A DNA stretch of 64,000 bases from assembly GCF_021491355.1 (NCBI RefSeq), contig NZ_JAKENF010000002.1, forward strand, positions 992,001 to 1,056,000, written 5' to 3'. The notes under the pieces were generated by a model that had not been told where the DNA came from, searched no databases, and saw only the letters and a list, made by a program, of their open reading frames with translations. Both the position numbers and the translations under genes were made by a program. Shown one piece after another: positions 34,972 to 43,958 of the stretch (positions within the stretch are counted from its first letter, which is position 1; every line of letters starts with the position of its first letter). Source of the DNA: Alitabrizicola rongguiensis (GTDB lineage Bacteria > Pseudomonadota > Alphaproteobacteria > Rhodobacterales > Rhodobacteraceae).

Positions 34972-37608
34972 TCAGCCAACCTCTGTGCCGTTCTGTCGAG
35001 CAAGATCGATCAGGCGGTCGCGCAAGGCCCCGGCGATGGCTTCGGCAGGAGAGTCCGCATCTGCCTTGCCCTGCAGCAGGTCCTGCCGGGTGCAGGGGGG
35101 ACCGAAGGCTACGTGAACCGGACGGAACTTCGGCCACTTCAAGGTTCTCGGCCAGGCCTCGAAGGTGCCCTTCACGAAGACTGGCAGGGTGGGCACGTCC
35201 GAACCGAGCATCACATGACCAATGCCCGCGTGGAACGGCAGGAGGTGCCCGTCACCGGACCGCCATCCTTCGGGGAACCAGACGACGACGTTTCCAGCCG
35301 AAAGCGCTGTCAGTGCCATCCCGATCGCCGACGCGGGCGATGAATCATCGACCGGGTAGAGCCGCAAAGCGCGCGCCGCCCTGGGTTTCAGCCAGCGTCC
35401 CTTCACCCGCGACCGCGCGGCGGCCCAGACCGTCCGCTGCCGGACTGCCCTGGGCAGGGCAGCGGCCACGGATGAGGGGTCCATCAGGCTGACATGGTTC
35501 GGACAGAGCACGAAGGGGCCTGACTGCGGCAGGTTTTCGAGACCCGAAACCGTCAGCGAGAAGCCGAGGCGCAGCGTCGCGCGGTTGATCGCGAACACGA
35601 TCTCTCCGAAGACCCGTTCGATTGTCGAAAGAGGGGCGAACCAGTGCGCCTTCTCCGCAGCCAAACGGGCTTCGTCCAATTCCTGCAGCATCGGGTTTGC
35701 CGCCTTCTCGCTGACCCTCTCAAGCAGGTCGCGCACCGTACCGATCGCGGCTATGTCCGCCGCTTCGAGGCGAACACCGGTTGACTCCTCGATCGCCACC
35801 GCCAAGGTCATCCAGGCAAAGGAATCCAAGCCAAGGTCCAGTTGCATGTGGCTGCCGAGCGCAAGCCCCTGGCCATGATCCCGCTTCAGAATCTCCCACA
35901 CCTTGTCGCGCGGAGGGCCGGCAAGCCACGCCCGATCGGCCTCAGACATTTCCTCGGCCGGGCCGTCGCGGCGGCCGGTCAGCGCCTGCTCGTAGAGCTG
36001 CGGCAGAGCGAAACGGCGCAGCTTGCCAAGGCGTGTCCGGGGCAACGGTTCACGGGACAGCGCAAAGCCCGAGAGCCGCCAGGTCGAGGGCACCGAAGTC
36101 GCAACCGAGCCTAGTCCGACGCGGATGGCATCGTATGGATCGATCGTATCGAACTTGCCAACCTCGGCCATGTTCGGCACCACCAAGGCGACAAGTCCGC
36201 CATTCCGTTCCAGAACCCCGATTTCCCCGATCTGGGGAATGGCGAGGTAAGCGCGTTCGACATCCTCGGGAAAGATCTTGTCCCCTCCGGCGAGCACAAT
36301 GCGCTCCTTGATGCGACCGGTGATGAAGAGGAAGCCGTCCTTGTCGACACGTCCGAGGTCGCCAGTACGGAAAAACCCGTCAGCTGTGAAGGCGTTGCGG
36401 TTCGCCTCGGGGTTCTGGAGGTAGCCCGAAAACAGCGATGGACCCATGAGGAGGATTTCACCGACCCCGTCCTGGCCGGGGCCATCGATACGGATTTCGC
36501 ACCCGTCGAGCGGCTTTCCGACCGATCCCGCGCGCTTCGCCGAGATCGGTCCGCAGACCGAGGCCGCCGTCTCGGCCAACCCATAGCCCGAGCGCACGTC
36601 CCATCCGAAAGCTTCGAGCGTCTCCGTCGTCTCGGCGGTCAGGTTCGCGCCACCGGAAATCAGCATCCGCAGGTCGCGCCCGACGGAGCGTCTCAATGGG
36701 GCGAGCAACTGGTGGCCGAACCTGCCGGCAGTCAGCCGGCGCAACCTGATCGACAGAGAGATCAGCATCTCGACGAGTCGTGCTGCCAGCTTTCCTTTGG
36801 ATGCGGCGCGCGTCCGCAAGCCGACAAGCATCGCGTCATAAAGCCTCGGCACACCGACAATCAGGGTCGGCGAACAAAGCTTCAATGCCTCGGCAATGTG
36901 CGGGCCCGAGGGGCTCTCCGGGAGGATGATCCTGGCGCCCAGGGTGACAGAGGTCAGCACGGCGGTGATCCAAGGGTAGACATGGTGCATCGGCAGAGGC
37001 ATCAGCACCCGGTCCGAGACCTTCAGCAGACCGCTTCGGCTGATGGTCCGGGCGTTCCAGCCAAGATTGCCCTGCGTCAGGTAGAAGCTCTTGGGTGTTC
37101 CGGTCGTCCCCGAGGTGCGGAAAAGCGCCAGCGGCGCAGAATCCTCCAGCATCGGTAGCACTGGGGCCGCGGCTGCCGGTGTGATCCCGTCAATCTCAAG
37201 TGTCGGGATCCGCCCTTCAAACTCCTGGCGCGCCGCGGCTTCGATGAGGAGAAGTTTTGCCCGTGATGCGCTGGCCTGCTCCAGCGCCTCCTTCGCGGAA
37301 ACCAGAGAGTCTAGCGGGGCAAGGATGATGCCCGTCAGATGGCAAGCCAGACCGGCTGCGATCCAAGCGGCCGAATTGGGGGCCCAGATCGCCACCACAT
37401 CGCCCCGTGAAGCGCCGCGTGCCTCCAGGGCCTGACAGGCCCCGTAGATCAATTGCACGAAATCGTTGCCGCTAAACGTTCGGGCCTCCCCTCTCGCAAC
37501 CATGGTCAGGAAAGGGTCGCCTCCAACGCGCTTGAGACTCTCTACAGCGTCGGCGGCCCGCCAGACCGAAGGAGCTTCGCCCTCTGGCCGCGTAGAGTGC
37601 TCATTCAT
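34972..37608 (-). CDS. Three-domain acyl ligase, ACP and glycerolipid-type acyltransferase
   Basis: This 878-residue protein fuses three functions. Residues 1-545 are an AMP-forming acyl ligase (LFRTSGTTGTPKS at 162-174, SGYGLAETAAS, RTGDLGRVDKDG). Residues 565-635 are an acyl carrier domain whose phosphopantetheine serine is Ser596 (LGLDSFAW). Residues 660-878 are a PlsC-type acyltransferase with NHVSLMD (704-710) and FPEG (778-781). It should activate a fatty acid, hold it on its own carrier and pass it to a lysolipid or similar acceptor, comparable to Aas. It is the first gene of a leftward pair with the MFS gene and diverges from the hydrogenase locus. Confidence 0.88.
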   Translation of the reverse strand: MNEHSTRPEGEAPSVWRAADAVESLKRVGGDPFLTMVARGEARTFSGNDFVQLIYGACQALEARGASRGDVVAIWAPNSAAWIAAGLACHLTGIILAPLDSLVSAKEALEQASASRAKLLLIEAAARQEFEGRIPTLEIDGITPAAAAPVLPMLEDSAPLALFRTSGTTGTPKSFYLTQGNLGWNARTISRSGLLKVSDRVLMPLPMHHVYPWITAVLTSVTLGARIILPESPSGPHIAEALKLCSPTLIVGVPRLYDAMLVGLRTRAASKGKLAARLVEMLISLSIRLRRLTAGRFGHQLLAPLRRSVGRDLRMLISGGANLTAETTETLEAFGWDVRSGYGLAETAASVCGPISAKRAGSVGKPLDGCEIRIDGPGQDGVGEILLMGPSLFSGYLQNPEANRNAFTADGFFRTGDLGRVDKDGFLFITGRIKERIVLAGGDKIFPEDVERAYLAIPQIGEIGVLERNGGLVALVVPNMAEVGKFDTIDPYDAIRVGLGSVATSVPSTWRLSGFALSREPLPRTRLGKLRRFALPQLYEQALTGRRDGPAEEMSEADRAWLAGPPRDKVWEILKRDHGQGLALGSHMQLDLGLDSFAWMTLAVAIEESTGVRLEAADIAAIGTVRDLLERVSEKAANPMLQELDEARLAAEKAHWFAPLSTIERVFGEIVFAINRATLRLGFSLTVSGLENLPQSGPFVLCPNHVSLMDPSSVAAALPRAVRQRTVWAAARSRVKGRWLKPRAARALRLYPVDDSSPASAIGMALTALSAGNVVVWFPEGWRSGDGHLLPFHAGIGHVMLGSDVPTLPVFVKGTFEAWPRTLKWPKFRPVHVAFGPPCTRQDLLQGKADADSPAEAIAGALRDRLIDLARQNGTEVG

Positions 37609-37665
37609 GTTCGCTTCTCCCCCACCTTGATGACTTCATCGTAAGCGAGTTGCCCCGCAGGCCAA

Positions 37666-37679
37666 CTGATCCCGATCAA
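37666..37679. promoter_or_regulatory. FNR/FnrL-like box CTGAT-N4-ATCAA
   Basis: CTGATCCCGATCAA matches the FNR consensus TTGAT-N4-ATCAA at nine of ten positions. It lies in the 175 bp between the leftward acyl ligase gene (58 bp from its start) and hupT (105 bp from its start). It could put either gene under oxygen control. Confidence 0.55.
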
Positions 37680-37783
37680 GTCAGGGGGTGCACGGTGGCC
37701 CGGGACGGTCTGGTCCCCGCCGGGACAGACGCGCTGGACGCCGGCGGCGGAAGGGGCGTAGATTTCGGGACGAGGGAGCTACC

Positions 37784-39115
37784 ATGCCCAGACCTTCGCC
37801 CGATTTCGTACCGGAGCGGCCCGAACTGTCGGATGCCGTATGGCTCGACGTGCTTTCGGCTGTCGACCGCACTTACGCCGATCTGGTCGACTATCAGGAG
37901 CGGCTGGAAAACCAGAACGCCGAACTCGAGGCGATGCGGCGGTTCCTGGGATCAATCCTCGCCTCGGCTTCGGATGTGCTGATCGTGACCAACCGGCAGG
38001 GACTGGTCGAGGAGATGAGCGCGTCGCTGGCCAACCTGACCGGCCGTCCTTTGGCAGCCCTGCAGGGCGGACCGGTCACCGGTCTGTTCGTAGCCCATCA
38101 TGTCCCGGCGCTGGAGGCGGCGATCCAGACCGTCACGCGCGAGCGCAAGCCGGTGACGCTTGAGGTTGCATTGGCAACCGAGGCTGGGCCATCCGAGCTT
38201 GAAGTGTCGCTTGCCCCCCGTTTCGACGAGCGAGGGCGAGTTGCGGGACTTGTCCTGACGGGCCGGCCGGTGGGCGAATTGCGCAGAACCTATGCCGCGC
38301 TTGAACGAAGCCATGCCGAGCTCAAGGCGGCGCAGGCCCAACTGGTACGAAACGAGAAACTCGCCTCGCTTGGCCGGCTTCTGGCCGGCGTCGCGCATGA
38401 ATTGAACAACCCGATCAGCTTTGTCTATGCCAACGCCCATGCGTTGGAGCGGTATTCCGGCAAATTCCAGACCTATTTCGACCGGGTACAAGCCGGTGCG
38501 ACGCGCGAAGAACTCGTCCGCCTGCGAGAAGACCTGAAACTGGACCGTGAGGTGAAGAACCTCCGCGATGCGGTCCAGGGCGCGCGAGAAGGTGCGGAGC
38601 GGGTGCGCGATATCGTCGAAGATTTGCGGCGACTTTCGGCTGACGGCTCTGGAGAGTCGGAATCCTTCAACCTGACAGAAACGGCGAAGGTTGCGGCCAA
38701 CTGGGTTCTGCGCGGGGCGCGCAGCGCCGTGCAGATCCGCTTTGACGGTCCTGATATCGTGATGGCGTTTGGCAGGCGAGGTCATATCCAGCAGGTGATC
38801 ATGAACCTCGTGCAGAACGCCATCGACGCATTGGAAGGCCGGTCCGACGGGCAGGTTACCATCGGCGTGCAAGATGGCAGTGACCGCGTCGCGCTTTCGG
38901 TCCATGACAACGGTGCAGGCGTGCCGAAGGACGCCGAGAATGCGATCTTCGATCCGTTTTTCACCACCAAGATCGTCGGCAAGGGCACGGGGCTCGGCCT
39001 GTCGATCAGCCACAAGATCGTGGCGGAGCATGGTGGCGAACTCCGCCTTTTGCCGGTGGATCCCGACGGCGGGGCCACTTTCTGTTTCGATCTGCCAAAG
39101 GGGACTGCACCGTGA
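37784..39115 (+). CDS. hupT: Hydrogenase-regulating sensor histidine kinase HupT
   Basis: A soluble 443-residue kinase. Residues 50-165 form a PAS-like domain (SASDVLIVTNRQGLVEEMSA). The phospho-acceptor is His205 in AGVAHELNNPISF. The ATPase part has NLVQNAIDAL (N box), HDNGAGVP (G1) and GKGTGLGLSISH (G2). No membrane segment is seen. In R. capsulatus, HupT phosphorylates HupR and so switches hydrogenase genes off without H2; HupUV relieves this when H2 is sensed. I chose the ATG at 37784, with GAGGGAG upstream. The stop overlaps hupU (GTGA). Confidence 0.93.
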   Translation: MPRPSPDFVPERPELSDAVWLDVLSAVDRTYADLVDYQERLENQNAELEAMRRFLGSILASASDVLIVTNRQGLVEEMSASLANLTGRPLAALQGGPVTGLFVAHHVPALEAAIQTVTRERKPVTLEVALATEAGPSELEVSLAPRFDERGRVAGLVLTGRPVGELRRTYAALERSHAELKAAQAQLVRNEKLASLGRLLAGVAHELNNPISFVYANAHALERYSGKFQTYFDRVQAGATREELVRLREDLKLDREVKNLRDAVQGAREGAERVRDIVEDLRRLSADGSGESESFNLTETAKVAANWVLRGARSAVQIRFDGPDIVMAFGRRGHIQQVIMNLVQNAIDALEGRSDGQVTIGVQDGSDRVALSVHDNGAGVPKDAENAIFDPFFTTKIVGKGTGLGLSISHKIVAEHGGELRLLPVDPDGGATFCFDLPKGTAP

Positions 39116-40104
39116 ACCTACTCTGGCTGCAATCGGCCGGGTGCGGCGGCTGCACCATGTCGCTTCTGTGCGCCGAGGACCCGAATGTCTTCGACCTTTT
39201 GGACGGAGCCGGGATCAATGTCCTGTGGCATCCGGCCCTGTCGGTTGAAAGCGGTCAGGACGTGCTGCATCTGCTCGAGGCCCTCGAGCGCGGTGACATC
39301 CTCCTGGACATCCTCTGCGTCGAAGGATCGATCCTGCGCGGACCGAAGGGCACGGGGCGGTTCCAGATGCTGGGTGGCACCGGGCGGTCGATGCTCGACT
39401 GGGTCCGCAGCCTCGCGCCGCGTGCCGGTCATGTCGTTGCCGTGGGGACCTGTGCTGCCTTCGGAGGGATCACTTCGGCGGGGGGCAATCCGGCAGATGC
39501 CGTGGGCCTGCAATATGAAGGCTCGCATCGCGGCGGGGCACTGGCAGGTGATTTCACGACCCGCTCCGGATTGCCGGTCATCAATGTCGCGGGGTGCCCC
39601 ACTCATCCGGACTGGGTGACCGAGACACTTTTGCTGCTGAAGGCCGGAAATCTTGACGCGGCCGCACTCGACGGCCTTGGCCGCCCGCGATTCTATGCCG
39701 ACCATCTCGTCCACCACGCCTGCCCGAAGAACGAGTTCTACGAATACAAGGCCAGCGCCCGGCGCCTGTCACAGGCGGGCTGCCTGATGGAAAATCTCGG
39801 CTGTGTCGGCACGCAGGCCGTGGGCGACTGCAACATCCGCCCCTGGAATGGGGGCGGCAGTTGCACGCGCGGCGGGTACCCCTGCATTGCCTGCACCGCG
39901 CCCGAATTCGAGGAGCCGCGCCACCCTTTCACCGAAACGCCGAAGATCGCCGGAATCCCTGTCGGCCTTCCGTCAGACATGCCGAAAGCCTGGTTCATGG
40001 CGCTGGCCTCGCTTTCCAAGGCAGCGACGCCCGACCGCATCGCACGAAACGCGGTGGCAGACCGCATCGAGGTGCCACCCCGGCTGAGGACGCCGCGGCG
40101 ATGA
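39112..40104 (+). CDS. hupU: Regulatory (H2-sensing) hydrogenase small subunit HupU
   Basis: The 330-residue small subunit of the regulatory [NiFe] hydrogenase starts at GTG 39112 with no twin-arginine signal peptide, as expected for a cytoplasmic sensor. The proximal cluster motif is CGGC (Cys11, Cys14), and VGTCAAFGG lacks the extra cysteine of oxygen-tolerant enzymes. Further cluster ligands are in NVAGCPTHPDW, HHACPKNEFYE and GGYPCIACT. It works with HupV as an H2 sensor that controls HupT. It overlaps both neighbours by four bases. Confidence 0.94.
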   Translation: MNLLWLQSAGCGGCTMSLLCAEDPNVFDLLDGAGINVLWHPALSVESGQDVLHLLEALERGDILLDILCVEGSILRGPKGTGRFQMLGGTGRSMLDWVRSLAPRAGHVVAVGTCAAFGGITSAGGNPADAVGLQYEGSHRGGALAGDFTTRSGLPVINVAGCPTHPDWVTETLLLLKAGNLDAAALDGLGRPRFYADHLVHHACPKNEFYEYKASARRLSQAGCLMENLGCVGTQAVGDCNIRPWNGGGSCTRGGYPCIACTAPEFEEPRHPFTETPKIAGIPVGLPSDMPKAWFMALASLSKAATPDRIARNAVADRIEVPPRLRTPRR

Positions 40105-41528
40105 ACCAATCGACGCTGCTTGTTGGCCCTTTCAACCGGGTGGAGGGCGATCTCGAAGTCAAGCTGACCATCGAGGATGACCGTGTCTCCGCAGCACATG
40201 TCAATGCCCCCTTGTTTCGCGGCTTCGAGCAGATGCTCCTCGGCAAGGACCCTCGCGATGCCTTGACCATTACGCCGCGCATCTGCGGGATCTGTTCGAT
40301 CAGCCAATCGGCATCGGCAGCGCGAGCATTGGCGGCGGCGCAGGGCCTGACGCCGACGCCACAGGGCGATGCGATGGCGGCGCTGATCCATGCGGTCGAG
40401 AACGCCGCAGACCACCTGACGCATTTCCACCTTTTCTTCATGCCCGATTTCACCCGACCGGCCTATGCGGGACGTCCTTGGCACGATCGTGCCTTGGCGC
40501 GCTTCACGCCGATGCAGGGTTCTGCCCAAAGGTCGGCGGTCGAGGCGCGGGCGGACCTCATGCACATCCTTGGCCTGATGGCCGGCAAATGGCCGCATAC
40601 GCTTGCGCTTCAACCGGGTGGCGTCACCCGCGCGCCCACAGCGCGCGACCGCGTGCGGATCATGGCAACTCTTGCGGCCTTCCGCCGTTATCTGGAAACG
40701 ACGGTCTTCGGCGGACCGCTCGAAGCCTTCGCTGCACTCGCAGACATCGACGCCCTGCACGGCTGGGAGGCGGGAGATGCCGGTCTGTTCCTCCAGATCG
40801 CACGCGAAACCGGCCTCGCCGGGCTTGGCGTCGGGTCAGGGCGCTTCCTGAGTTTCGGCGCCTATCCCCTAGGCGCGACCCATGCCTTCCGGCAGGGGGT
40901 CTGGGACGGGGACTTGTCTCCGCTTGACCCGGCGCAGATTGCCGAGGACCTGAGTCATTCGTGGATGCTGGGCCCCACCGCTCATCCAGCGCAAGGCGAG
41001 ACCCGGCCCGACGAAGACATGCGCGCCCCGGCCTATAGCTGGTGCAAGGCACCTCGCCTCGGCGGGCAGACGTTCGAGACCGGTGCACTGGCCCGTCAGG
41101 TGGTGGACGGCCATCCCCTTGCGCGGGATCTTGCACGGCAGGGCGGCGTGCTGGCCCGCGTCGCGGCGCGCCTTCTGGAACTGGCGCGGACGCAGGTGTT
41201 GATGGAAGACCTGGCGGCGACCATCGACCCCTCGGCGACTTTCATGCTGCAGGACGAAACCCCGGACGAGGGGTCGGGGGCGGGGCTGGTCGAAGCGGCC
41301 AGGGGGGCGCTTGGCCACTGGTTGCGGATCGAGCGGGGCCGGATCGCCTCTTATCAGATCGTTGCGCCGACGACCTGGAATTTCTCGCCGCGCGATGCCG
41401 GGGGCCAGCCCGGCCCGCTGGAGGCGGCGCTGGTCGGGGCCGAGGTGCGAGAGGGCGAGGATACTCCGATCTCGGTTCAGCATATCGTCCGCAGCTTCGA
41501 TCCCTGCATGGTTTGCACGGTTCATTGA
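40101..41528 (+). CDS. hupV: Regulatory (H2-sensing) hydrogenase large subunit HupV
   Basis: This 475-residue large subunit has the two NiFe-binding motifs, RICGICS (Cys62, Cys65) and DPCMVCTVH (Cys469, Cys472). It stops directly after the final histidine, so it has no C-terminal peptide to be cleaved by an endopeptidase such as HupD. This is the mark of regulatory hydrogenases. With HupU it senses H2 and signals to HupT. Its stop shares one base with the hypF start. Confidence 0.94.
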   Translation: MNQSTLLVGPFNRVEGDLEVKLTIEDDRVSAAHVNAPLFRGFEQMLLGKDPRDALTITPRICGICSISQSASAARALAAAQGLTPTPQGDAMAALIHAVENAADHLTHFHLFFMPDFTRPAYAGRPWHDRALARFTPMQGSAQRSAVEARADLMHILGLMAGKWPHTLALQPGGVTRAPTARDRVRIMATLAAFRRYLETTVFGGPLEAFAALADIDALHGWEAGDAGLFLQIARETGLAGLGVGSGRFLSFGAYPLGATHAFRQGVWDGDLSPLDPAQIAEDLSHSWMLGPTAHPAQGETRPDEDMRAPAYSWCKAPRLGGQTFETGALARQVVDGHPLARDLARQGGVLARVAARLLELARTQVLMEDLAATIDPSATFMLQDETPDEGSGAGLVEAARGALGHWLRIERGRIASYQIVAPTTWNFSPRDAGGQPGPLEAALVGAEVREGEDTPISVQHIVRSFDPCMVCTVH

Positions 41529-43756
41529 TGCACGACCTGCGAATTCGGGTCCGCGGACAGGTGCAGGGCGTCGGCTTCCGCCCCTTCGTCTGGCAGATCG
41601 CGCGCGAGGCGGGGGCCGCCGGTGAGGTCCTCAACGATCCGGAAGGCGTCCTGATCCACATCCGCCTTGCCGTTCCGGACACCTTCCTTGCCGCTTTGAG
41701 GGATCGCGCGCCCCCGCTGGCCCGGATCGACGCGATCGAGATTTCCGAACACCAGTTCGATTTTCCACCACAGGATTTCCTGATTTCCGCCAGCCGGGGG
41801 CGCGGAAGCGAAACACGCGTAACGCCCGATGCCGCCACCTGCCCCTCCTGCGCGGCCGAAATCCGCGATCCGCTTGAGCGGCGCTTTGGCTATGCCTTCA
41901 CCAACTGCACACATTGCGGCCCACGGTTCACGATCCTGACCGGTCTGCCATATGACCGAGGGCAAACGACGATGGCGCGCTTCCCGCTCTGCTCCGACTG
42001 TCGCGCAGAGTATGACGACCCGGCGGATCGGCGTTTCCACGCCCAACCAGTCGCCTGCCCTGCCTGCGGACCACGACTCTGGCTGGAAGAAGCCGGTGCG
42101 GAAATCCCGGGCAACCCGATCGACCTGGCTGTCAGCCGGCTCGAAGCTGGGCAAATCCTCGCCGTCAAAGGGCTGGGCGGGTTCCATCTTGCGTGCGACG
42201 CGCGATCCGGTGACGCGATCTCCGAACTGCGTCGCCGCAAAAGGAGACCGGCAAAGCCGCTGGCAGTGATGGCTACCCTGGAGATGATCGCTCGGCATTC
42301 CCGGCTTTCGCCGGCAGAAGTCTCACTGCTTTCCGACCCCGCTGCGCCGATTGTCCTGTTGACCAAAGCCGGGGAGCCGCTGCCCGATCGTCTTGCTCCG
42401 GGGCTTGGGGTGATCGGGTGGATGCTCCCCTATACGCCGTTGCACCATCTGTTGATCGATGCCTTCGGCGGGCCGCTGGTGATGACCTCCGGCAACCTTT
42501 CGGGCGAGCCGCAGGTGATCGGCAATGAGGAGGCGCGGCAGAAGCTTTCAGGCTTTGCCGACGCCTTCCTCATGCATGACCGCGACATTGCACGCCGACT
42601 GGACGACTCGGTCGAGAGGGTCTGCCCCTCGGGCCCGATGGTGCTGCGTCGAGGCCGTGGGCGGGTGCCCGGCACCCTGCCGCTGCCTGCCGGATTCGAG
42701 TCGACGCAACAGATTCTGGCCTTTGGCGGCCAGATGAAATCCGCCATTTGCCTGGTCAAGAACGGGCAGGCGATGCTGTCGCATCATCTTGGCGACCTTG
42801 ACGACGCCCTCACCCAAGAAGAGTATGGCAAGGCTCTGGCCGATTGCGCCGCCCTGTTCGATCACGATCCCACAATCGGAGCCTGCGACCTGCATCCCGA
42901 CTACGTCTCGACCCGCGAGGCTGAAAGGTCGGGGATGCCGCTGGTCAGGGTGCAGCATCACCATGCCCATCTGGCAAGCTGCCTCGGCGATGCGCTCTGG
43001 CCGATGAACGGCGGACCGGTGGCCGGGATCATCCTTGACGGGACGGGCTATGGCAGTGATGGCACCGTCTGGGGTGGCGAGGTTCTGCTCGGCGACTACC
43101 GCGGCTTCGAACGGATCGCCCATCTTCGACCGGCGCCCCTTCCCGGTGGCGATGCGGCAAATGTCGAGCCTTGGCGGAATGCCGTCATGCGGCTGGACCA
43201 GGCAGGTCTTGCGGACTGGGGAGGAGAGATCTTTCCGTCGAGATCCCTTGAAACGATCCGGGCTGCGGCTGCGGCCGGGTTCAACGCGCCCCTCTCTTCG
43301 TCCGCTGGCCGGCTGTTCGATGCGGTGGCCGCGCTGCTCGGTCTCTACCCCGATCGGCAGTCCTACGAGGGCGAGGCGGCCATGCGGCTGGAAGCGATGG
43401 CCGACGAAGCCGCACCGCCCCTGCCCTTCGGCGCGGAGTTGGGCGTCATCGAACCGGCTCCGATGATCGCAGCTGTGTTTCACGGGCTCCGCGACGGCGT
43501 GCCGCCTGAAAGGTTAGCGGGCGGGTTCCAGTCCGGGCTCGCCTGCGCCTTCGCGGGTGTGGCGCGAGAAGCTGTCGTTTCGGGGCGGGCAAGGGCAGTC
43601 GCCCTGTCGGGCGGCTGCTTCCAGAATCCGGTCCTGCTTGGCGCCGTCCTAGCCGAGCTGAAAGGCATTTCGGTGCTCGTGCATGCCCGCGTTCCGGCGA
43701 ATGACGGCGGGCTTGCATTTGGACAGGCGCTGATCGCGGCAGCGGAAAGCAACTGA
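41528..43756 (+). CDS. hypF: Carbamoyltransferase HypF (hydrogenase cyanide-ligand synthesis)
   Basis: A 742-residue HypF with all its parts: acylphosphatase domain (GQVQGVGFRPFVW, residues 10-22), two Cys4 zinc fingers (CPSCAAE to CGPR about 98-190), a YrdC-like domain (KGLGGFHLACDARSGD) and a C-terminal Kae1-like carbamoyltransferase domain (QHHHAHLASCL, LDGTGYGSDGTVWGGE). It converts carbamoyl phosphate to carbamoyl-adenylate and loads HypE. It lies between the sensor genes and hupS, as in R. capsulatus. Confidence 0.94.
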   Translation: MHDLRIRVRGQVQGVGFRPFVWQIAREAGAAGEVLNDPEGVLIHIRLAVPDTFLAALRDRAPPLARIDAIEISEHQFDFPPQDFLISASRGRGSETRVTPDAATCPSCAAEIRDPLERRFGYAFTNCTHCGPRFTILTGLPYDRGQTTMARFPLCSDCRAEYDDPADRRFHAQPVACPACGPRLWLEEAGAEIPGNPIDLAVSRLEAGQILAVKGLGGFHLACDARSGDAISELRRRKRRPAKPLAVMATLEMIARHSRLSPAEVSLLSDPAAPIVLLTKAGEPLPDRLAPGLGVIGWMLPYTPLHHLLIDAFGGPLVMTSGNLSGEPQVIGNEEARQKLSGFADAFLMHDRDIARRLDDSVERVCPSGPMVLRRGRGRVPGTLPLPAGFESTQQILAFGGQMKSAICLVKNGQAMLSHHLGDLDDALTQEEYGKALADCAALFDHDPTIGACDLHPDYVSTREAERSGMPLVRVQHHHAHLASCLGDALWPMNGGPVAGIILDGTGYGSDGTVWGGEVLLGDYRGFERIAHLRPAPLPGGDAANVEPWRNAVMRLDQAGLADWGGEIFPSRSLETIRAAAAAGFNAPLSSSAGRLFDAVAALLGLYPDRQSYEGEAAMRLEAMADEAAPPLPFGAELGVIEPAPMIAAVFHGLRDGVPPERLAGGFQSGLACAFAGVAREAVVSGRARAVALSGGCFQNPVLLGAVLAELKGISVLVHARVPANDGGLAFGQALIAAAESN

Positions 43757-43958
43757 CCAGTGCGTTGAGCACTTTGACAACTCAGCTATCGCCACACGCA
43801 GACAAATCGCCACGCCACGCCAAACAAACCCCTGACATAAAAGCCAAAACGTTCGCACATCACTGCGTTCAGGTTCCGGTTTGATTGGCCGGCGTCCCCT
43901 TGCATCCTCTTGCATACCGAGGTGCCGGCATGTCCGGCGCGACCCAGGGAGGAGAGCC
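43757..43958 (+). promoter_or_regulatory. Upstream region of the hupSL operon
   Basis: The 202 bp before hupS should hold the hydrogenase promoter. It contains a TTGACA (43774-43779) without a convincing -10 box at 17 bp, a direct repeat ATCGCCAC (43788 and 43806), and a strong ribosome-binding site AGGGAGGAG (43946-43954). I could not find the TTG-N5-CAA HupR site known in R. capsulatus, nor a sigma-54 -24/-12 pair with correct spacing, nor a good IHF site. Confidence 0.4.

Noticed and set aside
37952-39031. Long antisense frame inside hupT, and similar antisense frames inside many other genes (for example 19238-20275 and 54470-56035)
   Set aside because: Third-position GC bias opens the antisense frames; the sense strand encodes complete proteins with known motifs.
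43757-43958. A sigma-54 promoter upstream of hupS (GG...TTGCA near 43890-43915)
   Set aside because: The distance between the GG and GC elements is off by one to three bases and HupR lacks GAFTGA.
43757-43958. A canonical HupR site TTG-N5-CAA before hupS
   Set aside because: No exact match; only TTG-N10-CAA and single half-sites occur, so I did not annotate it.
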